Positions 56,008 through 64,000 of a stretch of DNA of 64,000 nt are shown here, piece after piece. The position numbers were made by a program, and so were the translations under genes. Source of the stretch: Nitratireductor pacificus pht-3B (lineage in GTDB: Bacteria; Pseudomonadota; Alphaproteobacteria; Rhizobiales; Rhizobiaceae); NCBI RefSeq assembly GCF_000300335.1, contig NZ_AMRM01000001.1:248001-312000 (forward strand), in the 5' to 3' direction. The number at the start of each line of letters is the position of its first letter. The stretch's first letter is position 1. Under the pieces are notes generated by a model that saw only the letters and a list, made by a program, of their open reading frames with translations, made no database searches and was not told where the DNA came from.

Positions 56008-56663
56008 AGCGGGCCTTCCTCAGTGACGATGCGGTCCATCGGGATGTCGTGGGGCTGGGGATGGATGGTGGCGAGCCGCGAGAACGCATAGCCGATGCCG
56101 ATCACCAGCGGCCTTCTGGGCAGCGTCGCGAGCGTGCGGTCGTAGAAGCCGCCGCCATAGCCGAGCCGGTAGTTGCCGCCGTCGAAGCCGACCAGCGGCG
56201 AGATGACGATGTCGGGCAGCACCTCCGCGCCGGCGGCGGGGACGGGAATGTTCCAGACGCCGCGCTCCAGCGCATCGCCGGGGCGATAGGCGCGGAAGAT
56301 CAGGGGCGCGTTCTTTTCCACGACGACGGGCAGGGCGGCGCCGGCGCCGCGATCGATCGTCGCGGCGAGCCAGGGCCGCAGGTCAGGCTCCCCGCGAAAG
56401 GGCCAGTAGAGGCCGATCGTGCGGCCGTGCGGATCGCCAATCACTGCGTCGAGGCCCGCGGCGATCCGGCCGGCCATGTCCGCTCGGGTTGCTGCGGGGA
56501 TCGAGAGACGCTCGGCCAGGATGCGCTCGCGCTGCGCCTTGCGAAAGCGGCGCACCTCCGGCCAGTGGCTTTCGATGTTTGCCGCCCCGCCGTCGTCGCC
56601 CTCATGCATGAAACATGGCGGCGAGGCGTAGGGCGCCACGCGGTCCCGTGGGTCGCTGGTCAT
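56004..56663 (-). CDS. 5-formyltetrahydrofolate cyclo-ligase
   Basis: The 219-aa protein has the family signature [19 protein letters not shown] and an ATP-binding N-terminal part ([19 protein letters not shown]). It returns 5-formyl-THF to methenyl-THF, feeding the same C1 pool as the corrinoid pathway in the first third of the window. AAGGAGAAGG precedes ATG at 56663. The N-terminus is about 30 residues longer than in E. coli YgfA. Confidence 0.9.
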   Translation of the reverse strand: MTSDPRDRVAPYASPPCFMHEGDDGGAANIESHWPEVRRFRKAQRERILAERLSIPAATRADMAGRIAAGLDAVIGDPHGRTIGLYWPFRGEPDLRPWLAATIDRGAGAALPVVVEKNAPLIFRAYRPGDALERGVWNIPVPAAGAEVLPDIVISPLVGFDGGNYRLGYGGGFYDRTLATLPRRPLVIGIGYAFSRLATIHPQPHDIPMDRIVTEEGPL

Positions 56664-56866
56664 GCGCCTTCTCCTTCCCTTCCGATCCATCCCCAATGGA
56701 AAGAATACTGCATCCGGCCGCCGATGCGCGCTGTTCCCCATGCGACGTTTCGACCGGCATCGCGCCGTCATTCCAGCGTCATCAGATTTTGCTGGAACTC
56801 CGTCGACAACAGCGCGATCATCTTCGTTCGATCGCCTATCCAGCCTGGACCGAAGGAGACTCGACC

Positions 56867-58843
56867 ATGAACCGGCAGCTTCAATCCATTTCGCGGCGTT
56901 CCTTTCTGGCGGGGTCGGCCGCAGCCGGCTCCCTTGTCCTGATGCATCCCTTCTCGGCGCGCGCCGCGGGCAACCAGGCGCATCTCAGGATCATGGAAAC
57001 GACGGACCTGCATGTCCACGTGTTTCCCTATGACTACTACGCCGACAAGCCCAACGACACGATGGGACTGGCGCGCACCGCATCGATCATCGATGCCATC
57101 CGCGCCGAGGCGACGAATTCGATCCTCGTCGATAATGGGGACTTCCTGCAGGGCAACCCGATGGGCGACTACATTGCCTATGAGCGCGGCATGAAGGATG
57201 GCGACGTCCATCCGGTCATCAAGGGGATGAACACGCTGGGCTATGATTGCGCGACGCTCGGCAATCACGAGTTCAATTACGGCCTCGACTTCATGTTCAA
57301 GGTGCTGGACGGGGCGAACTTCCCCTTCGTCTGCGCCAATCTGACCAAGGGACAACTGGCCGCCAGCGGCCGCGACGACGCCCTGTTCCTCAAGCCCTAT
57401 GTGGTTCTCGACCGCAAGGTGAAGGACGGCGACGGCAACGAGCATCCGATCCGCATCGGCCTCATCGGCTTCGTGCCGCCGCAGATCATGAACTGGGATG
57501 CCAAGCACCTGTCCGGCAAGGCGATGACGCGCGACATCGTCCGGGCGGCGGAGGCCTGGGTGCCGCAGATGAAGGAGGAGGGCGCGGAACTGATCGTCGC
57601 GCTGTCCCATTCGGGCATCGGTCCGGCACAGTACGAGGAGAACCTCGAGAACGCCTCGCTGCTGCTCGCCGGCGTCGACGGCATTGATGCGATCGTCACG
57701 GGCCACAGCCACCTGGATTTCCCCGGCGTCAAGTTCGACGGGATGGAAGGTGTCGACAACGCCGCCGGCACGATCGGCGGCAAGCCAGGCGTGATGGGCG
57801 GCTTCTGGGGCTCGCATCTGGGCCTGATCGACCTCCTGCTGGAGCGCGACGGCAATGCCTGGAAGATCGTCAGCTCTACCTCGGAGGCGCGACCGATCTT
57901 CAAGCGTGTCGAGCGGGCCACCGAACCGCTGGTCGAGAGCAAGGCCGAGGTCGAGGACGCTGTGCGCGCCGACCACGAAGCGACGCTGAAATATGTGCGC
58001 ACGGCCGTCGGCAAGACGTCCGCGCCGCTCTATTCCTATTTCGCGCTGGTGGCCGACGATCCGTCCGTGCAGATCGTCAGCCAGGCGCAGACCTGGTACA
58101 TCACCGAGATGCTGAAAGACGGCGCGTACAAGGACCTGCCGGTCCTTTCGGCGGCCGCCCCCTTCAAGGCCGGCGGGCGCGGTGGGCCGGACTACTATAC
58201 CGACGTGCCGGCGGGCGATGTCGCCATCAAGAACGTCGCGGACCTCTATCTCTATCCCAACACGGTCCAGGCAGTTCTGGTGACGGGGGCGGACGTGAAG
58301 GAATGGCTGGAAATGTCGGCCGGCATCTTCAACCAGATCGAGCCGGGCAAGGCTGACCAGGTTCTGCTCGACCCGACCTTCCCGTCCTATAATTTCGACG
58401 TGATCGACGGCGTGACCTATGCGATCGACCTGTCGCAGCCGCCGAAATACACGTCCAAGGGCGAACCGCTGAACGCCGGGGCGAGCCGCATCACCGACCT
58501 TCAGTACAATGGCGCGCCCATCGATCCGGCCCAGAAATTTGTTGTCGCCACCAACAATTATCGTGGCGGCGGCGGGGGAAACTTCCCCGGCATCAGCGCC
58601 GACAAGGTGATCTTCGCCGCGCCCGACACGAACCGCGACGTCATCGTCCGCTACATCGTCGAGCAGGGAGCCATCAACCCCTCCGCCGATGCGAACTGGC
58701 GTTTCAAGCCGCTGGAGAACACCAGTGTGCTGTTCGAGACCGGACCGAAGGGCGCGGCCTTCGCAGGCGAGGTCAAGGGCGTCTCCATCGCTCCGGCGGG
58801 CGAGGGGAACGAGGGTTTTGCGCTGTACCGCATCACGCTCTGA
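56867..58843 (+). CDS. cpdB: 2',3'-cyclic-nucleotide 2'-phosphodiesterase/3'-nucleotidase (CpdB-like), Tat-exported
   Basis: The 658-aa protein has a twin-arginine signal ([19 protein letters not shown]), a metallophosphatase domain with [35 protein letters not shown] and GHSHLDF, and a C-terminal 5'-nucleotidase domain ([13 protein letters not shown]). It degrades nucleotides in the periplasm to salvage phosphate and nucleosides. GAAGGAG precedes the ATG at 56867. Length equals the E. coli CpdB. Confidence 0.93.
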   Translation: MNRQLQSISRRSFLAGSAAAGSLVLMHPFSARAAGNQAHLRIMETTDLHVHVFPYDYYADKPNDTMGLARTASIIDAIRAEATNSILVDNGDFLQGNPMGDYIAYERGMKDGDVHPVIKGMNTLGYDCATLGNHEFNYGLDFMFKVLDGANFPFVCANLTKGQLAASGRDDALFLKPYVVLDRKVKDGDGNEHPIRIGLIGFVPPQIMNWDAKHLSGKAMTRDIVRAAEAWVPQMKEEGAELIVALSHSGIGPAQYEENLENASLLLAGVDGIDAIVTGHSHLDFPGVKFDGMEGVDNAAGTIGGKPGVMGGFWGSHLGLIDLLLERDGNAWKIVSSTSEARPIFKRVERATEPLVESKAEVEDAVRADHEATLKYVRTAVGKTSAPLYSYFALVADDPSVQIVSQAQTWYITEMLKDGAYKDLPVLSAAAPFKAGGRGGPDYYTDVPAGDVAIKNVADLYLYPNTVQAVLVTGADVKEWLEMSAGIFNQIEPGKADQVLLDPTFPSYNFDVIDGVTYAIDLSQPPKYTSKGEPLNAGASRITDLQYNGAPIDPAQKFVVATNNYRGGGGGNFPGISADKVIFAAPDTNRDVIVRYIVEQGAINPSADANWRFKPLENTSVLFETGPKGAAFAGEVKGVSIAPAGEGNEGFALYRITL

Positions 58844-59013
58844 AGCGATTTCCGCGCTGAGGGAAGAAGTCGGGCGCGATGCCCGGCTTTTTCTTGTGGA
58901 ACAATGGCTTGCGCGGAAATCTGCATGATCCGATTCAGTGGATGCGACCCTGCGGCACATTGACAGCCGATGGCGCGGGGCGCGATCTGCATCGGTCAGT
59001 TTGGAGGCCCGCC

Positions 59014-59346
59014 ATGATTCGTCACATCGTTTTCTTCAGCGCCAGGGACGAGGCCGATGTCGGGCGCATCGCCGACAAACTCGGCATGCTGGGCGACATT
59101 CCACATGCGGATTTCTTCGAGGTCGGGCTGAACCGCAAGGTGGACCAGCTCGGCAGCGAAGTGGACGTGGTGGTCTATGGCGAGTTCCGTGACGAGGAGG
59201 CGCTGGCGGCCTACAAGGCGCATCCGGTCTATGCGGAATGCATCAGGCAGGTGCGTCCGCTGCGCGAGATGCGCATCGCCGCCGATTTCGTGTCCTCGGT
59301 TTCTACAGCGCCGCGCGTCTTGTTGGACGCGCAAAGGACGCTGTAG
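59014..59346 (+). CDS. Dabb (stress-responsive alpha/beta barrel) protein
   Basis: The 110-aa protein matches the Dabb fold: IRHIVFFSARDEADVGRIADKLGML, HADFFEVGLNRK and VVVYGEFRDEEALAAYKAHPVY. TTGGAGG precedes ATG at 59014. Its last 14 codons and stop lie inside a dispersed repeat, giving the odd tail TAPRVLLDAQRTL. Function unknown; relatives include stress proteins and polyketide cyclases. Confidence 0.88.
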   Translation: MIRHIVFFSARDEADVGRIADKLGMLGDIPHADFFEVGLNRKVDQLGSEVDVVVYGEFRDEEALAAYKAHPVYAECIRQVRPLREMRIAADFVSSVSTAPRVLLDAQRTL

Positions 59347-59411
59347 CACTTTGAAATGATGCATGTTCGTCGTCTTTCAAATGAATTCATTTGAAAGCGA
59401 CATGCATTAGC
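59303..59411 (-). repeat. Dispersed intergenic repeat family 1, copy 2 (109 bp)
   Basis: Reverse complement of the element at 47673-47782, about four in five bases or more the same by eye. It contains a perfect 24-bp palindrome centred on GAATTC (59374-59397) and a GCGCGTC-type hairpin. It runs from inside the end of the Dabb gene to the stop codon of the photolyase gene. Confidence 0.85.
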
Positions 59412-60874
59412 TAACCTTCCTCGCGTATCACGCGATAGCCATCGAGCGCGATCTGCCGCGCCGTCCCGTGGTCGACCATCGGGGCGGGATAGGTCTCGCC
59501 AAGCCGTATGCCCGCCTCGGACAGTGCTGCTGCGGTCGCGTTCCATGGCTTGTGGATGTAGCGCTTCGGCAGGTTGCGGAGCTCCGGCACGAAGCGATGC
59601 ACATAGGCGCCATCGGGATCGAATTTCTCCCCCTGCAGGACCGGGTTGAAGATGCGGAAGAAGGGGGCCGCGTCGGCGCCGGAACCCGCCACCCACTGCC
59701 AGTTGGCAGGGTTGCTCGCGGGATCGGCATCGACAAGCGTGTCCCAGAACCATTCTTCTCCGGAACGCCAGTCGAGCCGCAGGTCCTTGACCAGGAAGGA
59801 GGCGACGATCATGCGCGCCCGGTTGTGCATCCAGCCGGTCTGCCAGAGCTGCCGCATGGCGGCGTCGACGACCGGATAGCCCGTCTGCCCGCGTTGCCAG
59901 GCACGGAGCGCCTTGTCGTCCCGTTGCCAGGGAAAGGCATCGAAATCCCGGTTGAAATTCCGCGTGGCAAGGTCGGGATTGTGGAACAGCAGATGCCAGC
60001 AGAATTCGCGCCATCCGAGCTCCTTGCGAAAGGTCTGCGCGTCGCCGGCTGGCAGTTCGTGGCCGGCTTCGAGCGCACTCCAGATCTGCCACGGGCTGAT
60101 CTCCCCGTGGGCGAGATGCGGGGAGAGGCTCGACGTGCCGGCGTCGGCCAGGACGTCGCGGCGCCGGTCGTAGCCAGTGCCGCCGCCGGCGAGGAAAGCG
60201 TCGAGGCGCTCCCGGGCGCCGGCCTCGCCCGGCGTCCACTGCGCCGCCAGACCTCCCGACCAGTCGGGCTTTGAGGGCAGGAGCTCCCACTGGTCGAGCG
60301 GGTCGCTGGCCACGTCATGATCGGCCGCGTTCAGCCTGTGGGGGCGATCGGCCGGCGCGTGTGGTTCGATCGACTGCTGGAGCGCGCGCCAGAACGGGGT
60401 GAAGACGCGGTAGGGTCCGCCGGCGCCGGTCTTCAGGCGCCATGGCTCGTGCAGCAGGTGGCCTTCGAAGCTCTCCGCCTCGATGCCCGCATCCCTGAGC
60501 GATGCCTTCATCCGCGTGTCGGCGGCGATGCCGGGCGGATCGTAGCGGCGGTTCCAGTACACGGCTCCGGCGTTCAGCCGGGCGGCGAGGCGCATCGCCG
60601 TGTCGGCCATGGGACCGCGCTGGAGGATGAGGCGAATGCCGAGCCGGCCGAGGTCTTCGCCCAGCGCCTTCAGCGAATGGTGCAGCCACCAGCGCCGCGC
60701 GCCGCCCGGCGGGCGCGTCCCTTCGCTCGTCTCGTCGAGGATGAAGACCGCGGCAAGGGGACGTCCCGAGCGGGCTGCCGCGGCAAGCGCACGGTTGTCG
60801 GTCAGGCGCAAATCATGCCGAAACAGGATCAGAAGCGTGTCTTCCGCCCCGCTGGCGGCGCGCTCAGTCGTCAT
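59411..60874 (-). CDS. phrB: Deoxyribodipyrimidine photolyase
   Basis: The 487-aa flavoprotein has the photolyase N-terminal antenna domain (LILFRHDLRLTDNRAL) and the FAD domain with WREFCWHLLFHNP, GYPVVDAAMRQLWQTGWMHNRARMIVASFLVKDLRLDW and NGYRV-type end. It repairs UV-induced pyrimidine dimers with light. ATG at 60874 overlaps the stop of the upstream small gene (60864-60866); ATG at 60883 is also possible. Confidence 0.93.
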   Translation of the reverse strand: MTTERAASGAEDTLLILFRHDLRLTDNRALAAAARSGRPLAAVFILDETSEGTRPPGGARRWWLHHSLKALGEDLGRLGIRLILQRGPMADTAMRLAARLNAGAVYWNRRYDPPGIAADTRMKASLRDAGIEAESFEGHLLHEPWRLKTGAGGPYRVFTPFWRALQQSIEPHAPADRPHRLNAADHDVASDPLDQWELLPSKPDWSGGLAAQWTPGEAGARERLDAFLAGGGTGYDRRRDVLADAGTSSLSPHLAHGEISPWQIWSALEAGHELPAGDAQTFRKELGWREFCWHLLFHNPDLATRNFNRDFDAFPWQRDDKALRAWQRGQTGYPVVDAAMRQLWQTGWMHNRARMIVASFLVKDLRLDWRSGEEWFWDTLVDADPASNPANWQWVAGSGADAAPFFRIFNPVLQGEKFDPDGAYVHRFVPELRNLPKRYIHKPWNATAAALSEAGIRLGETYPAPMVDHGTARQIALDGYRVIREEG

Positions 60875-61109
60875 TGGTGGCATTCAGGTCTTCGGGGCGC
60901 TTGCCGCTCTGTCCGTCGTCTTCCGGGTGGAGATAGCCGTTCTCCAGCGCCCAGGCCCTGAACGCGCGCAGAAGCGCTTCCTCGCGCGGCAGGTTCGCTC
61001 CATCATGACGGGAGAAACGGTCGAGGGCGGCAGTCAGGTCGGCGGGGAGGGCCAAAGTCAAGCTGGTCACGGCTGTCGCCGCCGGTTTTACATCCTGCCT
61101 GGTCTTCAT
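60864..61109 (-). CDS. Small ribbon-helix-helix-like protein, 81 aa
   Basis: The product starts MKTRQDVKPAATAVTSLTLA and contains LPADLTAALDRFSRHDGANLPREEALLRAFRAWALENGYL, a strand-helix-helix pattern like CopG/Arc-type DNA-binding proteins. It overlaps the photolyase gene by about 10 bp, so the two should be cotranscribed. It could regulate the unit, but the fold is inferred from pattern only. Confidence 0.65.
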   Translation of the reverse strand: MKTRQDVKPAATAVTSLTLALPADLTAALDRFSRHDGANLPREEALLRAFRAWALENGYLHPEDDGQSGKRPEDLNATNDD

Positions 61110-61291
61110 CAGTCGCCTGCCCCTGCTTAGTCCCTGTCAGACAACCGTCTGCCCGGGAATTGGTTCCGTGGGTTTCCCATCTTGTTCGACCGTCTCAGTC
61201 TTCATCGCCCGCTTGTCATCAACGTGCTGCGTTGGGAGCGCCCCAAAATGTGAGCAGGCTCGGCCTCGCGCGGATCGTAACGGGCGCGACC

Positions 61292-61858
61292 TCATTCGGC
61301 ATGGCTTGCTTCGAGCTCGGCGCGCGCGAGATGGAGCGCCCGGCGCGAACTGCGGGATAGATCGTCCAGGCTTCTCGCAACGGTTTCGAAGGACGCATCG
61401 TCCATCGGCGCGAAGATGCTGTTGTTCAGTTCGCGCGCGATCTCGCCGGCGCGACGCGCATAGGCTTCGCCGGTCGGCGTCAGGCGGAGCAGTGTGCGGC
61501 GGCGGTCGTTCGGATCGCGGTCCCTGGTGATCAGTTCCCGGTCGTGCAGGGCGTTGCACTGCGCCGTGATGAAGGGGCTGGCGACCTGCAGATAATCGGC
61601 GACCGTCTGAACGGCGACGCCGAGCTCTCCCTGCTCGTTGGCGATCGTCATGATGACCATGTGCTGGGAGCGCGACAGGCCCAGATGGCGGGCCAACAGC
61701 TCGAACATGCTGGTCATGTTGCTGTCCAGCACCAGCAGATCGAACAGCATGCGCCTGAAACGGCGATAGTCCGCTTCGCTCTTGATGAATGGCAAGTTGC
61801 AGGTGCGAAGGGGTTTGAACCGGCGGGGGGCGGCATTGATGGAACGGCTCTTTTTCAT
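61292..61858 (-). CDS. MarR-family transcriptional regulator
   Basis: The 188-aa protein has a MarR winged helix-turn-helix (LGLSRSQHMVIMTIANE through ELITRDRDPNDRRRTLLRLTPTGEAYARRAG). Its N-terminal 35 residues are basic. It is divergent from a TRAP substrate-binding protein gene 560 bp away and may control it. ATG at 61858 was chosen; a TATAAT at 61947-61952 on the minus strand is a candidate -10 upstream. Confidence 0.87.
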   Translation of the reverse strand: MKKSRSINAAPRRFKPLRTCNLPFIKSEADYRRFRRMLFDLLVLDSNMTSMFELLARHLGLSRSQHMVIMTIANEQGELGVAVQTVADYLQVASPFITAQCNALHDRELITRDRDPNDRRRTLLRLTPTGEAYARRAGEIARELNNSIFAPMDDASFETVARSLDDLSRSSRRALHLARAELEASHAE

Positions 61859-62420
61859 GGTTCCGCTCAGCGAGGCGTTGCTGCGGTGAAGGGCTGGTGC
61901 GGGCCCGCCTGTGCGTAAAGTTCTGGGCAGGCAGTCCTCCCGGGATATTATATAATCCACTTATCTTTTCAGCCTAGCAGACGGTAGTTTGCCCGCAAGA
62001 GATATTTCCGCAATAAAAAATGTATTGCACAAAGCGGAAAACGTACCTAGGGTCACCCAACGATGTGGATGGCGCGGACTGCACCGGAGAGACGATCCCG
62101 GCGACAACGTCGCCGCCCGGGACAGTGCCGCAGGAGGAGGGTTGCGCATGCGCGATCCTAAGGGGAGGCGCCGGCTTTCATGTCTGTTCGGCGCGGCAGT
62201 GATGAACGGGCAGGCGCTGCCCGTCGGGGAGGACCCGCTTGGATGAAGCCTGGACGAGGTCAGGCATCGCGGCGGCTTGCGTCGTGATCGTTCGGCGCTG
62301 TGCGCGGGATGGGCAATTGGACGGGTGAAGCGGCTTCTTTGCGGGTCGTCACGAGCAGAGACGCCTCGCTACGGGGGGGCGCACCGGTGGAAAATCAAAC
62401 CAACAAAATGGGGAACTGAA
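61859..62420. other. Divergent region between MarR and TRAP genes
   Basis: About 560 bp. It holds the candidate -10 TATAAT (minus, 61947-61952), an inverted repeat TTTCCGC (62005-62011) / GCGGAAA (62034-62040) and TTGCAC followed after 17 bp by TAGGGT, a weak + strand promoter. I see no gene here; short open frames lack support. Confidence 0.5.
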
Positions 62421-63551
62421 ATGGCTTCTTGGAAAGGGTTCATATCCGTCGCGAACCGTGCAGCCCTCGCGGCATCGCTCGTTGCCGGGCTCGCCGTTCC
62501 TGCGGCGGCGCAAACGCTGACCTTCGGCTCCGGCGTGCCCGAGCGCTCTGCCGGCAACCAGAAGGGCATCTTCCCGCTGCTCGAGAAGATCACCGAGGCC
62601 ACCGACAACCGCGTGTCGTTCACGAAGATCGTCGGCGGGCAACTCGTCTCCATGTCCAACACGTTGCAGGGCATTCGCGACGGTATCGTCGATACCGGCT
62701 ATTTCATCTCGCAATTCTATTCGACGGAGCTTCCCTATTCGAGCCTGATGGGCGAGCTGACCGGCCTTGGAACCGATCCCTACGCGACCATGGGCGCGCT
62801 CAACGAAGCCTTCTTCGTCGCCTGCGAGCAGTGCCGTGACGAGTTCCGCGGCCTGGGGCTTGTTCCCGCGCTCATCCAGTCGGCGTCTCCGCTGACGATG
62901 CAGTGCACGCAACCGGTGGCGACGTCCGCCGATCTGAAAGGGCTGAAGATCAGCACGATCGGCTCGCCGGAGGCCCGCTGGGCGACCGTGCTCGGGATGA
63001 CGCCGGTGCGCACCAATATCGTCGACATCCTTCCGGCGCTCCAGCTCGGCCAGAGCGACTGCACGCTGGTCGGCACCTCCTGGATCCGCAGCTACGGCCT
63101 CGAGGACACGGTGAAGGGGGTGATCGAGATGCCGCAGGGCGTGATCACCGGCGCCTTTCCCCTCGTGCTGAGCGACAAGGCCTGGAACGGCATCTCCGAA
63201 GAAGACCGCAAGGCGATCGTCGGCCTGATGCCCGACGGCCTGTGGGACTATGTCGAGGATGCCTATGTCGACGTGGACGCGGAAGTTCGCGCCGCCCTGG
63301 AAGGCAAGATCGGTTTCCAGCCGGGCGACCAGGCGATGAAGGATCTGTGGAGTACCTATCAGGAGGGCGAGATCGTCGCGCTCAAGGAACTGGCAAAGCA
63401 GCGCGGCGTCGAGGGAGCCGATGAACTCATCGACGAGATCGTCGAGATCTTCCGCGCTTGGCACGAAGACTATTTGCCAGAGTTTTCGGGAGACAGGGAG
63501 AAGTTCGCCGCACTGATGCGCGAGCGCGTCTTCTCGAAATACGACTTCTGA
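62421..63551 (+). CDS. TRAP transporter substrate-binding protein (DctP family)
   Basis: The 376-aa product has a signal peptide (to about VPAAAQ) and the DctP/TAXI-like periplasmic fold: LTFGSGVPERSAGNQKGIFPLLEKI, RDGIVDTGYFISQFYSTELP and DLKGLKISTIGSPEARW. It captures an organic acid or similar ligand for a TRAP permease, but no DctQ or DctM gene is within the window. The next gene starts 177 bp downstream. Confidence 0.9.
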   Translation: MASWKGFISVANRAALAASLVAGLAVPAAAQTLTFGSGVPERSAGNQKGIFPLLEKITEATDNRVSFTKIVGGQLVSMSNTLQGIRDGIVDTGYFISQFYSTELPYSSLMGELTGLGTDPYATMGALNEAFFVACEQCRDEFRGLGLVPALIQSASPLTMQCTQPVATSADLKGLKISTIGSPEARWATVLGMTPVRTNIVDILPALQLGQSDCTLVGTSWIRSYGLEDTVKGVIEMPQGVITGAFPLVLSDKAWNGISEEDRKAIVGLMPDGLWDYVEDAYVDVDAEVRAALEGKIGFQPGDQAMKDLWSTYQEGEIVALKELAKQRGVEGADELIDEIVEIFRAWHEDYLPEFSGDREKFAALMRERVFSKYDF

Positions 63552-63728
63552 GCGACCCGCCGGCCATGACGCGATCCGGAACCTGAGAACGCTTCGCTGC
63601 GATCAGTCCGTCCGGTGCGAGCCAGACCCGGCCCGTGCCTGACGGCCGCTGCAAGGCCTTGCCCATATCAGGCTCCGGTCGCGGGCGCGCGCCGGCCGGG
63701 GCGCCATCCAACAGGGAGAGAATTCTAG

Positions 63729-64000
63729 ATGAAAGCCGTTTACTTCGAGGAGCACGGTCCGATTGAGGTGCTGCGCTATGGCGACTTTCCCGATCCGGAG
63801 ATCAAGCCGGGCTGGGTCAAGGTCGCTGTCCGCGCCTGCGGTCTGAACTATCTCGACGTGTTCTCCCGTCGGGGCATGCCGGGCATCAAGATCACGCTGC
63901 CCAGCATTTCGGGCGGCGACTGCGCCGGCGTGGTGGCCGAGCTGGGCGAGGGCGTGACAGGATGGAAGGTTGGCGACCGGGTGCTGGTCAACCCCGCCTT
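63729..64000 (+). CDS. Medium-chain dehydrogenase/quinone reductase, N-terminus only (cut by window edge)
   Basis: About 90 residues are visible: MKAVYFEEHGPIEVLRYGDFPDP, the zinc-region CGLNYLDVFSRRGMPG and GGDCAGVVAELGEGVTGWKVGDRV. This is the GroES-like domain of zinc-type alcohol dehydrogenases or quinone oxidoreductases. GGGAGAG precedes the ATG. The cofactor domain lies beyond the edge. Confidence 0.88.
   Translation, partial: MKAVYFEEHGPIEVLRYGDFPDPEIKPGWVKVAVRACGLNYLDVFSRRGMPGIKITLPSISGGDCAGVVAELGEGVTGWKVGDRVLVNPA

Overview
The window looks like a chromosomal segment from a GC-rich alphaproteobacterium of the order Hyphomicrobiales (Rhizobiales), most likely near Mesorhizobium or another Phyllobacteriaceae-like lineage. 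Evidence: a LysR regulator divergent from a DUF1127 gene, a RIME-like palindromic intergenic repeat, two further dispersed palindromic repeat families, a perfect CtrA box, NrdR boxes in front of a B12-dependent ribonucleotide reductase, and the typical gene families. Species cannot be named from sequence alone.

Region 1-3.1 kb: the start of a GlxA-type regulator gene (cut by the window edge), two or three small proteins including a DUF1127 protein, a divergent LysR regulator, and a stand-alone LigD-type polymerase domain. Region 3.1-16.5 kb: a corrinoid-dependent C1 pathway. An MttB-family methyltransferase (+ strand) should demethylate a methylated, probably quaternary, amine onto a corrinoid protein. 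A methyl-THF:corrinoid methyltransferase moves the methyl to tetrahydrofolate, a MetF/MetV pair oxidises methyl-THF, and a ferredoxin-ASKHA protein re-reduces inactive corrinoid. DUF1638 and a small 'virulence factor' family protein sit in the same set. Three of the enzymes carry similar Arg/Gly/Ala-rich tails.

Between the corrinoid-protein gene and mttB lies the most unusual feature: a tandemly duplicated three-gene cassette (12008-14809) encoding small exported proteins. Each copy holds a two-cysteine pilin/coat-like protein, a one-domain PapD-chaperone-like protein and a third exported protein with a near-invariant core. In both copies genes 2 and 3 overlap by exactly 34 bp. The first copy has a CtrA box upstream; the second has an AT-rich leader with a sigma70-type promoter. 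I propose this as a candidate undescribed surface-structure system.

Region 16.5-28 kb: DUF411 copper-type protein, aldo-keto reductase, alpha/beta hydrolase, L,D-transpeptidase, YbaK protein, GH25 lysozyme-like lipoprotein, M19 dipeptidase, an overlapping DUF4160/DUF2442 pair and nrdJ. Region 28-34.8 kb: phosphate permease, Nudix hydrolase, bluB, gpt, a universal stress protein, a CinA-like protein, wrbA and tRNA-Leu(UAA). bluB and nrdJ, with the corrinoid enzymes, show a B12-centred physiology.

Region 34.8-49.9 kb: recQ, LysR/DMT exporter, two short-chain-type oxidoreductases, a TetR regulator with its operator, a 261-bp MITE inserted at the TetR stop codon, a DUF900 lipoprotein, trkH, ilvA with DUF1697, an RhlE-type helicase, an MFS transporter and an SDR. 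Region 50-64 kb: cysK-alaX-sseA operon, OmpA-like protein, DUF1203, ald with a divergent Lrp regulator, 5-formyl-THF cyclo-ligase, cpdB-like nucleotidase, Dabb protein, photolyase with a small partner, MarR regulator, a TRAP substrate-binding protein and the start of a medium-chain dehydrogenase gene cut by the right edge. No CRISPR array, integrase, complete insertion sequence or rRNA was seen.
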